DNA of 64,000 bases from Lentzea albidocapillata subsp. violacea (GTDB taxonomy: Bacteria; Actinomycetota; Actinomycetes; Mycobacteriales; Pseudonocardiaceae). The translations under genes were made by a program, and so were the position numbers. The notes below the pieces were generated by a model. The model did not search any database, was not told the origin of the DNA, and was given only the letters and a program-made list of their open reading frames with translations. The first letter of the stretch is position 1. Each line of letters begins with the position of its first letter. Positions 1-7,984 of this stretch are shown here, piece by piece. The stretch covers positions 186,001 through 250,000 of the forward strand of contig NZ_FNET01000002.1 in NCBI RefSeq assembly GCF_900100275.1, given 5' to 3'.

Positions 1-2
1 AC

Positions 3-695
3 CCGCAGGGCTCGCTCGACGCGGCCGGGCTCGGTGACGTGCAGCCGTCCGACATCCAGGAGCTGCTGCCGCTGGTGCTCGACTTCGCCCCGGCCACCGG
101 CGTGGGCGACTTCGGGTCGACGATCTCCGGCCTGGACCTGGACCAGCAGCTCGACCTGATGAGCACGCTGCAGAACACCGCCGGCCAGCAGCTGGACGAC
201 AACACGGTCCTCGGCGCCGTCTCGGGCCTGACCGCCGCCGTGCATGGGGTCGACAACGGCTTCGACGTGCTCAGCGACCCGTCCAGCGCCCTGGACGTCG
301 TCGGGACCACCGAGATCACCGACGTCACCAAGACCGTCACCGACCTTGAGGTGACCGACACCGTCGGGGACATCAGCAACGGCACCGACGTGCTCGGCAC
401 CACGCACGTCTCCGACGTCGTCGGCGACCTCACCAGCACCGCGCACACCGGCGACCTGGGCGTGAACGACGTGCTCAGCGGCGACGTCACCTCCGCCATC
501 GGCAACGTGACCGGCAACGACCTGTCGCTGCACGAGGTCGGCAACGTCGGCGACGTCGTGTCCCACGTGGGCAACGTCGGTGACGTGACCGGTGTCGGCC
601 ACGTCGGCGACATCGGCAAGATCGGGGACATCTCCGGCGAGCTCGGCGACGTCAACGTCGGCGGCGTGCTGAACGACCTCGACCTGAGCCTCTGA
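3..695 (+). CDS. IniB-like N-terminal-domain repeat protein, 5' end outside window
   Basis: The reading frame is open to the left edge, so the start lies upstream. The first visible residues (PQGSLDAAGLGDV, then a D-I-Q-E-L-LPLVLDF helix) resemble the end of the IniB N-terminal domain found in mycobacteria and Pseudonocardiales. The rest is a low-complexity, acidic, Gly/Asp/Val-rich region with degenerate units built on GNVGDV or TDVVGD, with almost no Cys, Lys or aromatic residues. No signal peptide can be judged because the start is missing. IniB is linked to cell-wall stress in mycobacteria; a role here is only inferred. A strong hairpin follows the stop codon. Confidence is good for the family and low for function. 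Confidence 0.65.
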   Translation, partial: PQGSLDAAGLGDVQPSDIQELLPLVLDFAPATGVGDFGSTISGLDLDQQLDLMSTLQNTAGQQLDDNTVLGAVSGLTAAVHGVDNGFDVLSDPSSALDVVGTTEITDVTKTVTDLEVTDTVGDISNGTDVLGTTHVSDVVGDLTSTAHTGDLGVNDVLSGDVTSAIGNVTGNDLSLHEVGNVGDVVSHVGNVGDVTGVGHVGDIGKIGDISGELGDVNVGGVLNDLDLSL

Positions 696-709
696 CCTGA
701 TGTTCGGCA

Positions 710-743
710 GGCCGCCCCGACCGCGCTCCGGGGCGGCCTTTCC
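710..743 (+). terminator. Rho-independent-type terminator after IniB-like gene
   Basis: GGCCGCCCC at 710-718 pairs with GGGGCGGCC at 730-738 (9 bp, 11-base loop), followed by TTTCC. It begins 14 bases after the stop codon. Confidence 0.75.
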
Positions 744-813
744 GCGTCCGTCAGGCCTGCGCCACGACAAGCGGATCACCGCCGCACAGGTGGACGCTGC
801 CGAAGCCGGCGAG

Positions 814-1051
814 GTGAGCAAGGACTTCGTGAACACCACGATCGACCATCGGCTGGTGCAGCTGGGACTGCTGCGGATCAACGCGGAGCAGCGGCGCCGC
901 GGTCGTGGAGACCCACCTGCGTGGCAGGTCGTATCGCGATGTGGCCACCGAACCGGACGTGCCCCAGGCGACGCTGCGCAGCAGAGTCCACTTCGGACTC
1001 AAGGCGCTGCGCTCGGCCATGGAGGACATGGGAGTGCAACCCGCGGCCTGA
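814..1051 (+). pseudogene. ECF sigma factor remnant (region 4), frameshifted
   Basis: One frame reads TTIDHRLVQLGLLRINAEQR and stops making sense near 893. The next frame continues AVVETHLRGRSYRDVATE, then a TLRSRVHFGLKALR helix-turn-helix and a TGA at 1049. Together they make a normal sigma-70 region 4 of a SigL-like ECF factor (xxVVETxxRGRSxxxVA, TLxSRxHxGLxALR). One extra base in the CGGCGCCGCGG stretch around 893-897 explains the shift. Region 2 and a credible start are absent, so this is a truncated remnant. It sits tail-to-tail with the fasciclin lipoprotein gene, and in mycobacteria fasciclin proteins MPT70/MPT83 are controlled by an ECF sigma factor (SigK), so the two may once have been linked. 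Confidence 0.65.
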
Positions 1052-1120
1052 GGCAGTCCGGTCACCGGCCGGCTTCGACGCGCGGCGGCCCATCGGCTGA
1101 CCTGGCCGGCAGACGTGGAA

Positions 1121-1157
1121 ACTCCGGGAACCGCCTACACAGCGCGGTTCCCGGAGT
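1121..1157. terminator. Bidirectional terminator hairpin
   Basis: A 14-bp perfect inverted repeat: ACTCCGGGAACCGC (1121-1134) pairs with GCGGTTCCCGGAGT (1144-1157) around a 9-base loop. It lies just downstream of the minus-strand fasciclin gene and past the plus-strand sigma remnant. Confidence 0.75.
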
Positions 1158-1181
1158 CGCGGTACTGCTGCCCTGGAGATG

Positions 1182-1832
1182 TCAGGCAGGCAGCAGAACC
1201 GAGTCGATGAGGTACACGGTGGCGTTGGCGGTCTTCACGCCACCACAGATGACGTTGGCGTCGTTGACCTTGATCGCGTTGCCCGAACCGGTGACCTTCA
1301 CGGTGCCGGTCTGCACGGTCTTCTGGTCACCGGCGATCTTGTCGGGCGAGATCTGGCCGGGCACGACGTGGTACGTGAGGATCTTGGTCAGCAGCGCGTC
1401 GTCGGTCTTGAGCTTCTCGATCGTCGCCGCGTCGATCTTCGCGAACGCCGAGTCGACCGGCGCGAACACCGTGAACTCGGCGCCGTTCAGCGTCGAGACC
1501 AGGTTCACCTTCGGGTTCAGCTTGCCCGACACCGCACTCACCAGCGTCGTGAGCAGCGGGTTGTTGCTCGCCGCCACGGCGACCGGGTCGGCGGCCATGC
1601 CCGACACCGAGCCGGCACCGGACGGAACCTGCTTCGCGTAGTCGGCACAGCCGGGGCCGACGAGGTCCTTGGCCGGGTCGGCCATCGCAGCCGAGGACTG
1701 GGTGGTGGTCGTGGTGGGCGCGGCGGCGGAAGTGCCGCTGCCGGCCATGTCGCCCGAGCCGCAAGCAGCTCCGAACAGGGCGAGCGAGATGGCGCCGGCG
1801 GCCAGAGCGGTGCTGCGGACGGTCTTCTTCAT
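1182..1832 (-). CDS. Fasciclin (FAS1) domain lipoprotein, MPT83-like
   Basis: 216 residues, secreted and lipid-anchored: Lys/Arg-rich start, hydrophobic helix, then a lipobox ending LFGAAC at about residue 24, followed by an Ala/Thr/Ser-rich linker. A single FAS1 fold fills the rest, with the H1 motif [14 protein letters not shown] and H2-like YHVVPGQIS, as in mycobacterial MPT70/MPT83. Two Cys (GPGCADY near the domain start and VICGGV near the end) match the disulphide pair of that group. FAS1 domains mediate adhesion; the ligand here is unknown. The start ATG at 1832 was chosen over one 17 codons upstream because GGAG sits about 8 bases before it and the signal peptide begins there. Confidence 0.9.
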   Translation of the reverse strand: MKKTVRSTALAAGAISLALFGAACGSGDMAGSGTSAAAPTTTTTQSSAAMADPAKDLVGPGCADYAKQVPSGAGSVSGMAADPVAVAASNNPLLTTLVSAVSGKLNPKVNLVSTLNGAEFTVFAPVDSAFAKIDAATIEKLKTDDALLTKILTYHVVPGQISPDKIAGDQKTVQTGTVKVTGSGNAIKVNDANVICGGVKTANATVYLIDSVLLPA

Positions 1833-2089
1833 GACGGATTTCTCCAAGGGGTGAACGGGGAGGTTGCATCGGTGATTCGCCACCCCTCGGGGAACGGATG
1901 GGTCTGGTTATCGACCTGTTACCAACGGGACCGCGGATCGGGCGTGACCAGGACAAATGATCCACCGGCAGGCCGCGGTCCACAGTCGACGATCAACTCG
2001 GCGCACTCCCCCGCACGCCAGGCACTTCTGGCGCACGGGCAATCCGCGGTGCGGTCAGCCGCGATCCCCTTTGGTGATCGGGAACGTGG

Positions 2090-2377
2090 TCATCCGCCAA
2101 GAGGCTCTTCGGCACCGCTGACCCACAGGACGTTCTGGTCGTCACAGCGCCAGTCGGTCCACCGGCCCATCAGAATTCCCGCGGCGCCCACGGCTTCGCA
2201 CAGCATCATGTTGCTGAAACGGCGATAGCGCTTCCAAGCACCCTCGTCGGCACCACAGTCCGACTCGGCGACAACCGCGGATCCGGTCGTTGGCCGGGCG
2301 TCTGCCGGTGCGGCGGCCACGAGCACGGACGGAACGGCGATGGCGGTGGCGGCGAGTACGGACAGCAAGCGGTTCAT
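2090..2377 (-). CDS. Small secreted protein of unknown function
   Basis: 95 residues. MNRLLSVLAATAIAVPSVLVAAAPADA is a typical Sec signal peptide with an AxA cleavage site near residue 27. The mature part (about 67 residues) is rich in Trp, Arg and Asp and has three Cys (SDCGADE, MLCEAV, WRCDDQ). GGGAG six bases before the ATG supports the start. The gene follows the terpene synthase on the same strand with 26 bases between them, so they could be cotranscribed. I do not recognise the family. Confidence 0.7.
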   Translation of the reverse strand: MNRLLSVLAATAIAVPSVLVAAAPADARPTTGSAVVAESDCGADEGAWKRYRRFSNMMLCEAVGAAGILMGRWTDWRCDDQNVLWVSGAEEPLGG

Positions 2378-2403
2378 GACGATCTCCCTCAGGTCGGTGT
2401 CGT

Positions 2404-3480
2404 TCACAGTTCGTCCCACCACCAGGTGATGGCGGGAATGGGCAGCGGTTCTTCCGTGATGTCGCACGGATCGGATGTCCAGGCGGCTTCGGCGCGGGGC
2501 AGGGGAACGGCCGGCCGCGAGCCGTCCGCGGCGGTGTAGCGGGGAACGTTCAACGCCCAGTCGATGTTGCCGCGGATGGCGTGCCCCAGGCAGGCGAGGT
2601 ACTCCCGCAGCGCGGGGCTGCACGGGCGGGTGAGGACGGTGTCGCGCAGCCGCAGGAATCGAGCCATGACGCGGTCCCGCAGTGCGCGGGCCTGGTCGAC
2701 CGCCGTGCTCTCGCCGACCCCGTACTGGTGCATCAGCACGTTGACGATGTTCTGCTCCGCCTCGCTCTCCCGCCTCTCCTTGACGTGGGAGTGCAGATCG
2801 TTGTCCCAGGAGGCGATCAGGATCGTCATCTCGGTCAGGGCGCGGATCGGTGGCGAGTCCATCTCCGCGCCGGGGATCTCGGCGCCGTTGGCGATCTCCA
2901 GCAGCGCTATCGTCGGTTCTCCTCCCGCTGCGTTGCTGCGCATGATGGTGTACTCGTCGAGCCCGGGCATACGGCCCTGCGCGCGGTTGGCGGTCTGCCA
3001 GGCGACCGCGTAGAGCCACGACCGGTGCGCGCGCACGAACCTCTGTGCCTGTACCGGTGTGGCGCGTTCGCGCATGCTGCGGGCGATGTCCTGGAACGCC
3101 AGGACGAGCGGGTCGCCGACCACCGCGTGCCACGGCGTCTCCAGCGCGCGCTGGGTTTCGCCCGCCATGCGCAGGAACTCGTGGGGCCTGGTGCTGAACT
3201 CGCCGGCGTCGCAGCGCAGGTCGTCGAAGAGGAAACCCCAGTAGACCCATCTCACGGCGACCTGCAGACCGTCGTCGTCCGCGTTTGGAGCGAAGCGGGA
3301 GAAGAACTCGGCGCTGTTGGTACCGATGAGCCGCCGGCGTTGCCTGTCGTCCGCCCACAGTCCTATGTGGTCCATCCACGCTATGGCGTCACGTTCCGCT
3401 TCCGCGGCGTGCGGATGGATGGCCGAGGCCTGGGGGCAGAAGAAGAGCCGGTGCTCGACGGGGTGGTCGAGGGAGGTCAT
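2404..3480 (-). CDS. Class I terpene synthase (cyclase)
   Basis: 358 residues, the usual length for bacterial class I cyclases. All metal-binding and pyrophosphate motifs are visible: the Asp-rich FDDLRCD (D86, D87, D91), the NSE triad NDLHSHVKE (N227, S231, E235), the diphosphate-sensing Arg in TIMRSN (R181, 46 residues before N227) and the C-terminal RY pair in NVPRYT. The enzyme should ionise and cyclise an isoprenyl diphosphate in the cytoplasm. Substrate length cannot be read from motifs; the divergent polyprenyl synthase suggests it is supplied locally. AAGGAG seven bases before ATG 3480 supports the start over one 14 codons upstream. The product is unknown. Confidence 0.93.
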   Translation of the reverse strand: MTSLDHPVEHRLFFCPQASAIHPHAAEAERDAIAWMDHIGLWADDRQRRRLIGTNSAEFFSRFAPNADDDGLQVAVRWVYWGFLFDDLRCDAGEFSTRPHEFLRMAGETQRALETPWHAVVGDPLVLAFQDIARSMRERATPVQAQRFVRAHRSWLYAVAWQTANRAQGRMPGLDEYTIMRSNAAGGEPTIALLEIANGAEIPGAEMDSPPIRALTEMTILIASWDNDLHSHVKERRESEAEQNIVNVLMHQYGVGESTAVDQARALRDRVMARFLRLRDTVLTRPCSPALREYLACLGHAIRGNIDWALNVPRYTAADGSRPAVPLPRAEAAWTSDPCDITEEPLPIPAITWWWDEL

Positions 3481-3912
3481 CCTGGGTCTCCTTGAAGAAT
3501 GGTGCCCAGCGAAAAGAATCATGATTCACGGCGTTCTGTTTCACCGGATGCGAGCGAAGTTGCCGCAGTTCGCAGATCGATTCAAGTGGTGTTCGCGGTT
3601 TCATGCCAAAGAGGGGACGGATATGCACTCGATGGAGGTGTGATTTTCGCGCACAGCAGGGTAAGTCGGCTGCGGATAGTCCGATCCCCACACATCCGAG
3701 TGTTCAGCGCGGCACGAGCGGTACCGCGCACACGGGTTTGAACTGGTGTCGACACCGGAAAGAGTGATCTCGCGGTCTCTTCCCGACTCCGGCTCGCCAT
3801 TCACCGGCATCCGGTGTTAATTTCGGAAAGCCGCGACGGTAGAGCGATTCCCGTCCCACTTCCTGCGGCGTCCTCCGCACTCGGCTCACGCTCCAGCACC
3901 CACGGAGAAATG
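3481..3912. promoter_or_regulatory. Divergent promoter region of the terpene/PKS cluster
   Basis: This 432-base gap separates the terpene synthase from the prenyl synthase and has no plausible gene. It is less GC-rich than its surroundings. Two perfect 12-bp palindromes stand out: GAATCATGATTC at 3516-3527, 36 bases upstream of the cyclase start, and GGTGTCGACACC at 3745-3756. Both could be operators for a regulator that is not in the window. I cannot assign -35/-10 boxes with confidence. Confidence 0.5.
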
Positions 3913-5019
3913 ATGACCAGTGATCTCCTTGCCCTGTCCGCGCTTTCCGCGGCGGACTCAGGGCGTCCGAGCACGGCTCGAGTGCGTGAACAGGTGGACT
4001 CGGCCCTGACCGCTTTCCTGGCCGGCAAGCGCGGCTCCGCTCCGGACGCGTGCCTGCCGCCTCTGGTGGCGGTGCTGGGCGAGTTCCTGGAGGGCGGCAA
4101 GCGCCTCCGGCCGTTGTTCTGCCACTTCGGCTGGCTGGCCGGTGGGGGCGACCCCGACGGCGACCAGCCCGTTGTCGTGGGAGCGGCGCTGGAGTTGTTC
4201 CACACCTTCGCCTTGGTGCACGACGACATCATGGACGCGTCCGGCCTGCGGCGGGGCAAACCGACGGTGCACCGGTCGCTGGCCGCGGGTTTCCACGGCC
4301 CTGGCGGCCGGCAGGCCGCCGAGCGGTTCGGGACCAGCGCGGCGATCCTCCTCGGAGACCTGGCTCTGGTGTGGTCGGAGGAGCTGCTGTCCGTGCTCGA
4401 CACCGAGACCGGACGCAGGAGAGCCGTGCGTGAGCTCGTCGGCACCATGCACGTCGAGCTGATCGCCGGCCAGTATCTCGACCTGCTCGGTGCGGCCGAG
4501 TCCGCCGTCGATCCCCTGCGGCGGGCATGGCGGGTGATCCGCCTGAAAACCGCCCGCTACACCGTGGAGTTACCACTGCGCATCGGCGCGGTGCTGGCGG
4601 GCGCCGATGCACACGTCCTCACCGCGTGCGGCGCTTATGGACGCCCGGTCGGTGAAGCGTTCCAGCTGCGAGACGACCTGCTGGGCGTGTTCGGTGACCC
4701 GGCCGTGACGGGAAAACCGGACCTGGACGACCTGCGTGAGGGAAAGCAGACCGTCCTGATGATTCTCGCGTGGAGGCAGGCCACCGAAGCGCAACGCGAG
4801 GTCATCGCCGCCCTGCACGGCAAACCGGACCTGGACCAGCAGGAGGCGGACCGGCTGCGCGAGGTCGTCCGCGACACGGGCGCCGTCACCCGCGTGGAGA
4901 AGCTGATCGCTGATCGCGCACAGCGAGCCCTGTCGGTGCTGAAGCCGGCTTCCTTCGCCGCACCGGCGAAGCAGGGCCTGGCCGAGCTCGCGGTGTTCGC
5001 CACCTCCCGTACGCGTTGA
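3913..5019 (+). CDS. Polyprenyl (GGPP/FPP-type) diphosphate synthase
   Basis: 368 residues. Head-to-tail chain elongation of IPP onto an allylic diphosphate. Motifs: GGKRLRPLF at about 61-69, first Asp-rich motif LVHDDIMD (D104, D105, D108), and second motif QLRDDLLG at 251-258, where the last Asp of DDxxD is Gly, as often seen in actinobacterial GGPP synthases. Two ATGs stand at 3910 and 3913; GGAG at 3904-3907 is too close to the first, so 3913 is preferred. It opens a plus-strand run with an ABC exporter, a GGR-type reductase and a PKS, and is divergent from the cyclase it probably feeds. Chain length (C15, C20) is not decided by what I see. Confidence 0.92.
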   Translation: MTSDLLALSALSAADSGRPSTARVREQVDSALTAFLAGKRGSAPDACLPPLVAVLGEFLEGGKRLRPLFCHFGWLAGGGDPDGDQPVVVGAALELFHTFALVHDDIMDASGLRRGKPTVHRSLAAGFHGPGGRQAAERFGTSAAILLGDLALVWSEELLSVLDTETGRRRAVRELVGTMHVELIAGQYLDLLGAAESAVDPLRRAWRVIRLKTARYTVELPLRIGAVLAGADAHVLTACGAYGRPVGEAFQLRDDLLGVFGDPAVTGKPDLDDLREGKQTVLMILAWRQATEAQREVIAALHGKPDLDQQEADRLREVVRDTGAVTRVEKLIADRAQRALSVLKPASFAAPAKQGLAELAVFATSRTR

Positions 5020-5040
5020 GCCGACTTCGAAGGGAGCGCG

Positions 5041-5682
5041 GTGTCCTCTGAGGACTTCACCCTGCAAGCCATGGGCCTGCACAAGGCGTTCGGCTCGCAC
5101 CAGGTGCTACGAGGTGTCGACTTCTCCCTGCGACCAGGAGAGATCATGGGGATCATCGGCGAGAACGGCGCCGGCAAGACGACGCTGCTGCGGGTGTTGT
5201 CCGGTGAGCTCAGAGCCGACCGCGGCAGCGTCGTGCACAGGGGTCGCCTCGGCTACTGCCCGCAGCGCATCGTCGTCAACAACGAGCTGACCGTGCAACA
5301 ACACCTGCGCTACTTCCAGAGCGCGTACCAGCTCACCACCCTCACCCGTGCCCACGAACTGGTGGAGCGCCTGGACCTGACCCGCTACCTGAGCCGCAAG
5401 GCCGGCCTGCTCAGCGGCGGCACCAAGCAGAAGCTCAACCTCGTCCTCGCGCTCATGCACGATCCCGGCGTGGTCCTCATGGACGAGCCCTACCAGGGTT
5501 TCGACTGGGACAACTACCTCGCGTTCTGGGCAATCACCCGGGAACTGTGCGACCGGGGCCAGTCCGTGCTGGTGATCTCCCACATCGCCCACGACATCAA
5601 GCGGTTCGACCGGCTGCACCGGCTGCGGGAGGGGCAGGTCTTCGCCGAGAAGGCCACCGCCGGCCGGAAGGTGGCGCCGTGA
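5041..5682 (+). CDS. ABC-2 type transporter ATP-binding protein
   Basis: 213 residues, one nucleotide-binding domain. Walker A GENGAGKT (40-47), signature LSGGTKQKLNL, Walker B VVLMDEPY and the switch His in VISHIAHD are intact. It starts with GTG after GGGAGCG, 21 bases past the prenyl synthase stop, and its last codons overlap the permease start by four bases (GTGA). With the permease it should form an exporter for the cluster product or for self-protection; this is inference from position. Confidence 0.92.
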   Translation: MSSEDFTLQAMGLHKAFGSHQVLRGVDFSLRPGEIMGIIGENGAGKTTLLRVLSGELRADRGSVVHRGRLGYCPQRIVVNNELTVQQHLRYFQSAYQLTTLTRAHELVERLDLTRYLSRKAGLLSGGTKQKLNLVLALMHDPGVVLMDEPYQGFDWDNYLAFWAITRELCDRGQSVLVISHIAHDIKRFDRLHRLREGQVFAEKATAGRKVAP

Positions 5683-6701
5683 AGCCGGCCACCGCCGTGC
5701 TGGCAGACCTGCGCGCGGCGAAGCGGTCCCTGGACGGACGCACCACCTGGTGGGCCAAACTGCTCAAGGCCATCGGCTTCGAGGTCACCCAGCACGCCCG
5801 CAACCACCTCGCACTCGGGCTGGTGGTGTGCTTCATCCCGATCTGGCTCGGTGTGGTCCACACCGTCATCCCCAACAACACCATCGAGTTCCACTCCCGC
5901 GTGCTCGGCCACGCGATGCGCGTCGACGCCAACGAACTGGCCATGATCTCGGCGGTGATCAACGCCGTCACCCTGATCATCGGCTTCCTGCAGTTCGCGT
6001 CCGTGCGGCGTTCCAGCGACTTCGACCAGCGGCTGGTGCTCGCGGGACACCCGCGCCTGAGCATGCTGGCGGCCAAGTTCGTCGCCCTCGTCCTCGCCTC
6101 GGTGCCGGCCGCCGTCTACGCGGCGGTCGTCATGGACCTGTTCTGGGAACCGCGTCAGCCCGCGCTCGTCGGGTTCAGCCTGTTCACCAGCGCGTTGACG
6201 TACGGCGGTCTGGGCATGGTCCTGGGCCTGGCGCTGTCGAGCGAACTGGCGGGCATGTTCGTCATCATCATGGTCAGCCTGATCGACGTCATGGTGCAGA
6301 ACCCCATCATCAACCCCTCCACCGACCTCGGCCCGGTACGGCTGCTGCCCACCTACGGATCGATGCAGTCCGCGGCCGTCGCCGGGTTCACCGACGACGG
6401 CGCGATCGGCCACGCGCTGCTCGGCCTGTTGTGGCTCCTGCTGTTCGGCCTCGTGAGCGTGACCGTGTTCCATTGGCGCACCAAGGACCACGCCGGCCAC
6501 ATCACGTCACCCGCCACGCAGACCGCGTCGGTCATCGTGACGTCCCGCGCCGACGGGACGCTGGCGATCGAGTCGACGGCGGGCCCGATCCTGCTGTGCT
6601 CCGAACTGCCCGGCTGTCCGGCGTCCTGCGAGAGAACCGTTCCACAGCCGCGTGTGCGCAAGGCCCGTGCGGTGCGGATCACGGCACCCGGCGCGTCCTG
6701 A
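5679..6701 (+). CDS. ABC-2 type permease with hydrophilic C-terminal tail
   Basis: 340 residues with about six hydrophobic segments between residues 45 and 260 (for example LALGLVVCFIPIWLGVV and ALLGLLWLLLFGLVSVTVF). The GTG start overlaps the ATPase stop by four bases, indicating translational coupling. After the last membrane helix there is an unusual soluble tail of about 75 residues containing a cluster of three Cys (LLCSELPGCPASCER) and a basic end. I do not recognise the tail. Likely the membrane partner of the preceding ATPase. Confidence 0.85.
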   Translation: MKPATAVLADLRAAKRSLDGRTTWWAKLLKAIGFEVTQHARNHLALGLVVCFIPIWLGVVHTVIPNNTIEFHSRVLGHAMRVDANELAMISAVINAVTLIIGFLQFASVRRSSDFDQRLVLAGHPRLSMLAAKFVALVLASVPAAVYAAVVMDLFWEPRQPALVGFSLFTSALTYGGLGMVLGLALSSELAGMFVIIMVSLIDVMVQNPIINPSTDLGPVRLLPTYGSMQSAAVAGFTDDGAIGHALLGLLWLLLFGLVSVTVFHWRTKDHAGHITSPATQTASVIVTSRADGTLAIESTAGPILLCSELPGCPASCERTVPQPRVRKARAVRITAPGAS

Positions 6702-6741
6702 CCATTCCACGTTCGACCCTCCACTCAGGAACGGTGATCAG

Positions 6742-7923
6742 ATGTCAGCGGATCGGTTCGAAGGGCAGCCGTGGGACGTGGTGGTCGTGGGGGCGGGCCC
6801 CGCCGGAGCCACCGCCGCCAGAGTGGCGGCGGAAGCGGGATGCCGTGTGCTGCTGCTCGAACGCGCTGCCGTACCGCGGTACAAGACCTGCGGGGGCGGG
6901 TTGATCGGGTGTTCGCAGGCGTTTCTGCCCGCCGGGCTCGCGGTCGCGGTCCGCGACGAGATCGACGCGGTGACGTTCGGCTGGAACGGACGTCGGGAAC
7001 GCACCGTCGCCTCCACCGAGGGAGCGCGGTGCAAGATGGTGTTCCGCGACGAACTGGACGCCGCGCTCACCGAGGCGGCCGGCCGTGCCGGTGCGGTGGT
7101 GCGCGACCAGACCTCCGTGTCGGCGCTGGAGGACGGGAACGGCGAGGTCGTCGTCCGCATCGGTGGCGGCGAACGGATCCGCGCGCGGGCGGTCGTGGGC
7201 GCTGACGGCAGCGCCGGACGGGTGGGCCGCCAAGTCGGTGTCCGCTGCGAACAGGTGGACCTGGCGCTGGAGGTCGAGGTCCCGGTCGGCCCCGGCGACG
7301 CGGCGAGGTGGCGCGGCCGCATGTTGATGGAGTGGGGGCCGCTGCCAGGCTCGTTCGGGTGGGTCTTCCCCAAGGGCGGCATCTGCACGGCCGGCGTCGT
7401 CGCCACGCGCGGGCGGGGCGAGGCCACGAAGGCCTACCTGCGGGAGTTCCTGCAGCGCCACGGTTTGGCACACCTGACGCCGTTGCACGACACGGGGCAT
7501 CTGACCAGGTGCCGCCGTCCTGACTCACCGCTGGGGCGGGGCCGCACGCTCGTGGCGGGCGACGCCGCGGGGCTGTGCGATCCGTGGTCCAGGGAAGGGA
7601 TCTCCTTCGCGTTGCGGTCGGGCACGTGGGCGGGGAAGGCCGCCACCGAGATCGCACGGGCGGAGCGCCCGGCGGACGCGGAGCGGGCGCTCGGTACCTA
7701 CACCAGCGCGGTGCGCTCCACCCTGGAGGTCGAGATGCGCGCCTCCCGCGAGGTCATGAACGTCTTCACCAAGCGTCCCGGTGTGGTCCACACCGCGTTG
7801 ACCGCGTTCCCGCCGGTGTGGCGACGGGTCGACTCGTACCTCGGCGGTGACACCACGATCCCGGCGCTGCTCGGCACGCCCCTCGCCCGCACGGCTCTCA
7901 AGGTGGCGGGCCTCTTCGCCTGA
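6742..7923 (+). CDS. Geranylgeranyl-reductase-family FAD oxidoreductase
   Basis: 393 residues. N-terminal Rossmann FAD site VVVGAGPAGATAA, then the family hallmark PRYKTCGGGL near residue 50, and the second FAD motif GRTLVAGDAAGLCDP near 270. This family saturates double bonds in isoprenoid chains (GGPP, archaeal lipids, menaquinone side chains) with reduced flavin; some members act on cyclised terpenoids. Between a prenyl synthase and a PKS it is probably a tailoring reductase acting on the terpene part. The start ATG 6742 gives the full FAD domain. It ends 61 bases before the PKS. Confidence 0.88.
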   Translation: MSADRFEGQPWDVVVVGAGPAGATAARVAAEAGCRVLLLERAAVPRYKTCGGGLIGCSQAFLPAGLAVAVRDEIDAVTFGWNGRRERTVASTEGARCKMVFRDELDAALTEAAGRAGAVVRDQTSVSALEDGNGEVVVRIGGGERIRARAVVGADGSAGRVGRQVGVRCEQVDLALEVEVPVGPGDAARWRGRMLMEWGPLPGSFGWVFPKGGICTAGVVATRGRGEATKAYLREFLQRHGLAHLTPLHDTGHLTRCRRPDSPLGRGRTLVAGDAAGLCDPWSREGISFALRSGTWAGKAATEIARAERPADAERALGTYTSAVRSTLEVEMRASREVMNVFTKRPGVVHTALTAFPPVWRRVDSYLGGDTTIPALLGTPLARTALKVAGLFA

Positions 7924-7984
7924 CCGCGGGGAGTCCTCCTCCGAAGTTCTCCGACCGGGGACCGAGACACCAGAAGGATTCACC

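Noticed and set aside
540..660. Repeated GGCAACGTCGGNGAC units as a possible CRISPR or VNTR locus
   Set aside because: Units are codon-phased, degenerate and lack spacers; they simply encode the GNVGDV protein repeat.
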